A DNA stretch of 64,000 nt from Acidithiobacillus marinus (lineage in GTDB: Bacteria > Pseudomonadota > Gammaproteobacteria > Acidithiobacillales > Acidithiobacillaceae): the NCBI RefSeq assembly GCF_002847505.1, contig NZ_MXAV01000044.1, forward strand, positions 62,001 to 126,000, given 5' to 3'. The notes under the pieces are model-generated. The model saw only the letters and a program-made list of their open reading frames with translations, was not told where the DNA came from and did not search any database. Shown piece after piece: positions 63,346 through 64,000 of this stretch; within the stretch, counting starts at the first letter, position 1, and each line of letters opens with the position of its first letter. The position numbers were made by a program, and so were the translations under genes.

Positions 63346-64000
63346 ATGCTGGCTACAGGAGTAACGCCTCCGGGCGGTAATGTGTTCTTTTTGCTGATGG
63401 GCGCCATTCTGGTGTTTGCCATGCATGGCGGTTTTGCTTTTCTGGAACTGGGAACCGTACGCCGCCGCAGTCAGGTCAATGCGTTGGTGAAAATTCTCAG
63501 TGATTTCGGCATCTCTACCATTGTCTATTTTTTTATCGGTTATCACATTGCCTACGGCATCAGCTTTTTCGGGAACGTCCAAACCCTGACAGCCGGTGAT
63601 CATGGCTTTGAAATGGTGCGTTTTTTCTTTCTGCTGACCTTTGCGGCAGCGGTGCCGGCCATCATTTCCGGCGGTATTGCCGAACGTGCCCGTTTTTATC
63701 CGCAGTTGCTGGCAACGGCCTTTCTGGTGGGATTGGTATATCCCTTTTATGAAGGCATTGTCTGGGACAACAATTATGGGGTTCAGGCCTGGTTTACTCA
63801 GACTTTCGGGGCTCCCTTTCATGATTTTGCCGGCTCGGTGGTGGTCCATGCCATGGGCGGCTGGATGGCCCTGATGGCCGTGTGGTTGCTGGGGCCCCGG
63901 CGGGGCCGCTATGGCAAGGATGGAAGCATCCATGCCATGCCTCCCTCCAATATACCTTTTCTGGCGTTGGGATCGTGGATACTGATTATTGGCTGGTTTG
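63346..64000 (+). CDS. amtB: Ammonium transporter (Amt/Rh family), truncated by window end
   Basis: The frame opens at ATG 63346 (MLATGVTPPGGNVFFLLMGA) after AGAGGAAG and runs off the right edge, giving 218 residues. Seen are GGFAFLELGTVRRRSQVNAL, the ISGGIAERARFYPQLL segment, IVWDNNYGVQAWF and the FAGSVVVHAMGGW motif with a conserved His. Six or so helices are visible of the usual eleven. There is no signal peptide, unlike E. coli AmtB. No glnK is seen within the window. Confidence 0.9.
   Translation, partial: MLATGVTPPGGNVFFLLMGAILVFAMHGGFAFLELGTVRRRSQVNALVKILSDFGISTIVYFFIGYHIAYGISFFGNVQTLTAGDHGFEMVRFFFLLTFAAAVPAIISGGIAERARFYPQLLATAFLVGLVYPFYEGIVWDNNYGVQAWFTQTFGAPFHDFAGSVVVHAMGGWMALMAVWLLGPRRGRYGKDGSIHAMPPSNIPFLALGSWILIIGWF

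Overview
This 64 kb window is chromosomal DNA from a Gram-negative proteobacterium. It has lipid A export (MsbA), heptose and UDP-glucuronate precursor genes, a sigma-E/RseA/MucD envelope-stress module and a one-piece tmRNA. Gene order (ygfZ-ygfX-nadB-rpoE, lepA-lepB-rnc-era-recO-pdxJ-acpS, yceD-rpmF-plsX-fab, ffs-dnaX-ybaB-recR) is gammaproteobacterial-like. Split glycine decarboxylase genes, moderately GC-rich sequence and the mix of neighbours suggest Acidithiobacillus or a close relative. That assignment is an inference and was not tested by a search.

Layout. 1-10.5 kb: end of sohB, then a tightly packed same-strand run: moaD-moaE, yajQ, the glycine cleavage genes gcvT-gcvH-gcvPA-gcvPB, and an overlapping MoxR-DUF58-transglutaminase trio. 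10.5-13.4 kb: fdxA-msbA on the minus strand and a 2-Cys peroxiredoxin. 13.4-19.6 kb: unknown genes, a PHP phosphoesterase, an AI-2E family permease, rlmB-tatD-metallohydrolase and tRNA-Ala(GGC). 19.6-24.4 kb: a FIST sensor protein and the CydDC thiol exporter. 24.4-27.9 kb: ygfZ, an interrupted ygfX-like gene and nadB. 27.9-41.6 kb: rpoE-rseA-mucD, lepA-lepB-DUF4845-rnc-era-recO-pdxJ-acpS, ugd-rfaE1, ttcA-hslO. 41.7-43.7 kb: tmRNA followed by a small accessory patch (TacA-TacT toxin-antitoxin, decayed IS21-family element). 43.7-54.7 kb: mscS, then the fatty-acid operon yceD-rpmF-plsX-fabHDG-acpP-fabF-pabC-mltG-tmk-holB-pilZ. 54.8-59.3 kb: a second accessory patch after tRNA-Ser(GGA), with an IS5-like remnant, a Fic protein, a frameshifted HD-GYP gene and an orphan lipoprotein. 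59.3-64 kb: a TDT permease, SRP RNA, dnaX-ybaB-recR and the start of an ammonium transporter gene.

Most of the window is housekeeping. The less ordinary parts are the two accessory patches downstream of RNA genes and several decayed or interrupted genes: ygfX, HD-GYP, istA and IS5 tnp. Other points to note are the fdxA-msbA overlap, the FIST gene placed directly behind a tRNA terminator, and a Met/Gln-rich small protein of unknown role. I found no CRISPR array, no complete mobile element and no clear new multi-gene defence system.
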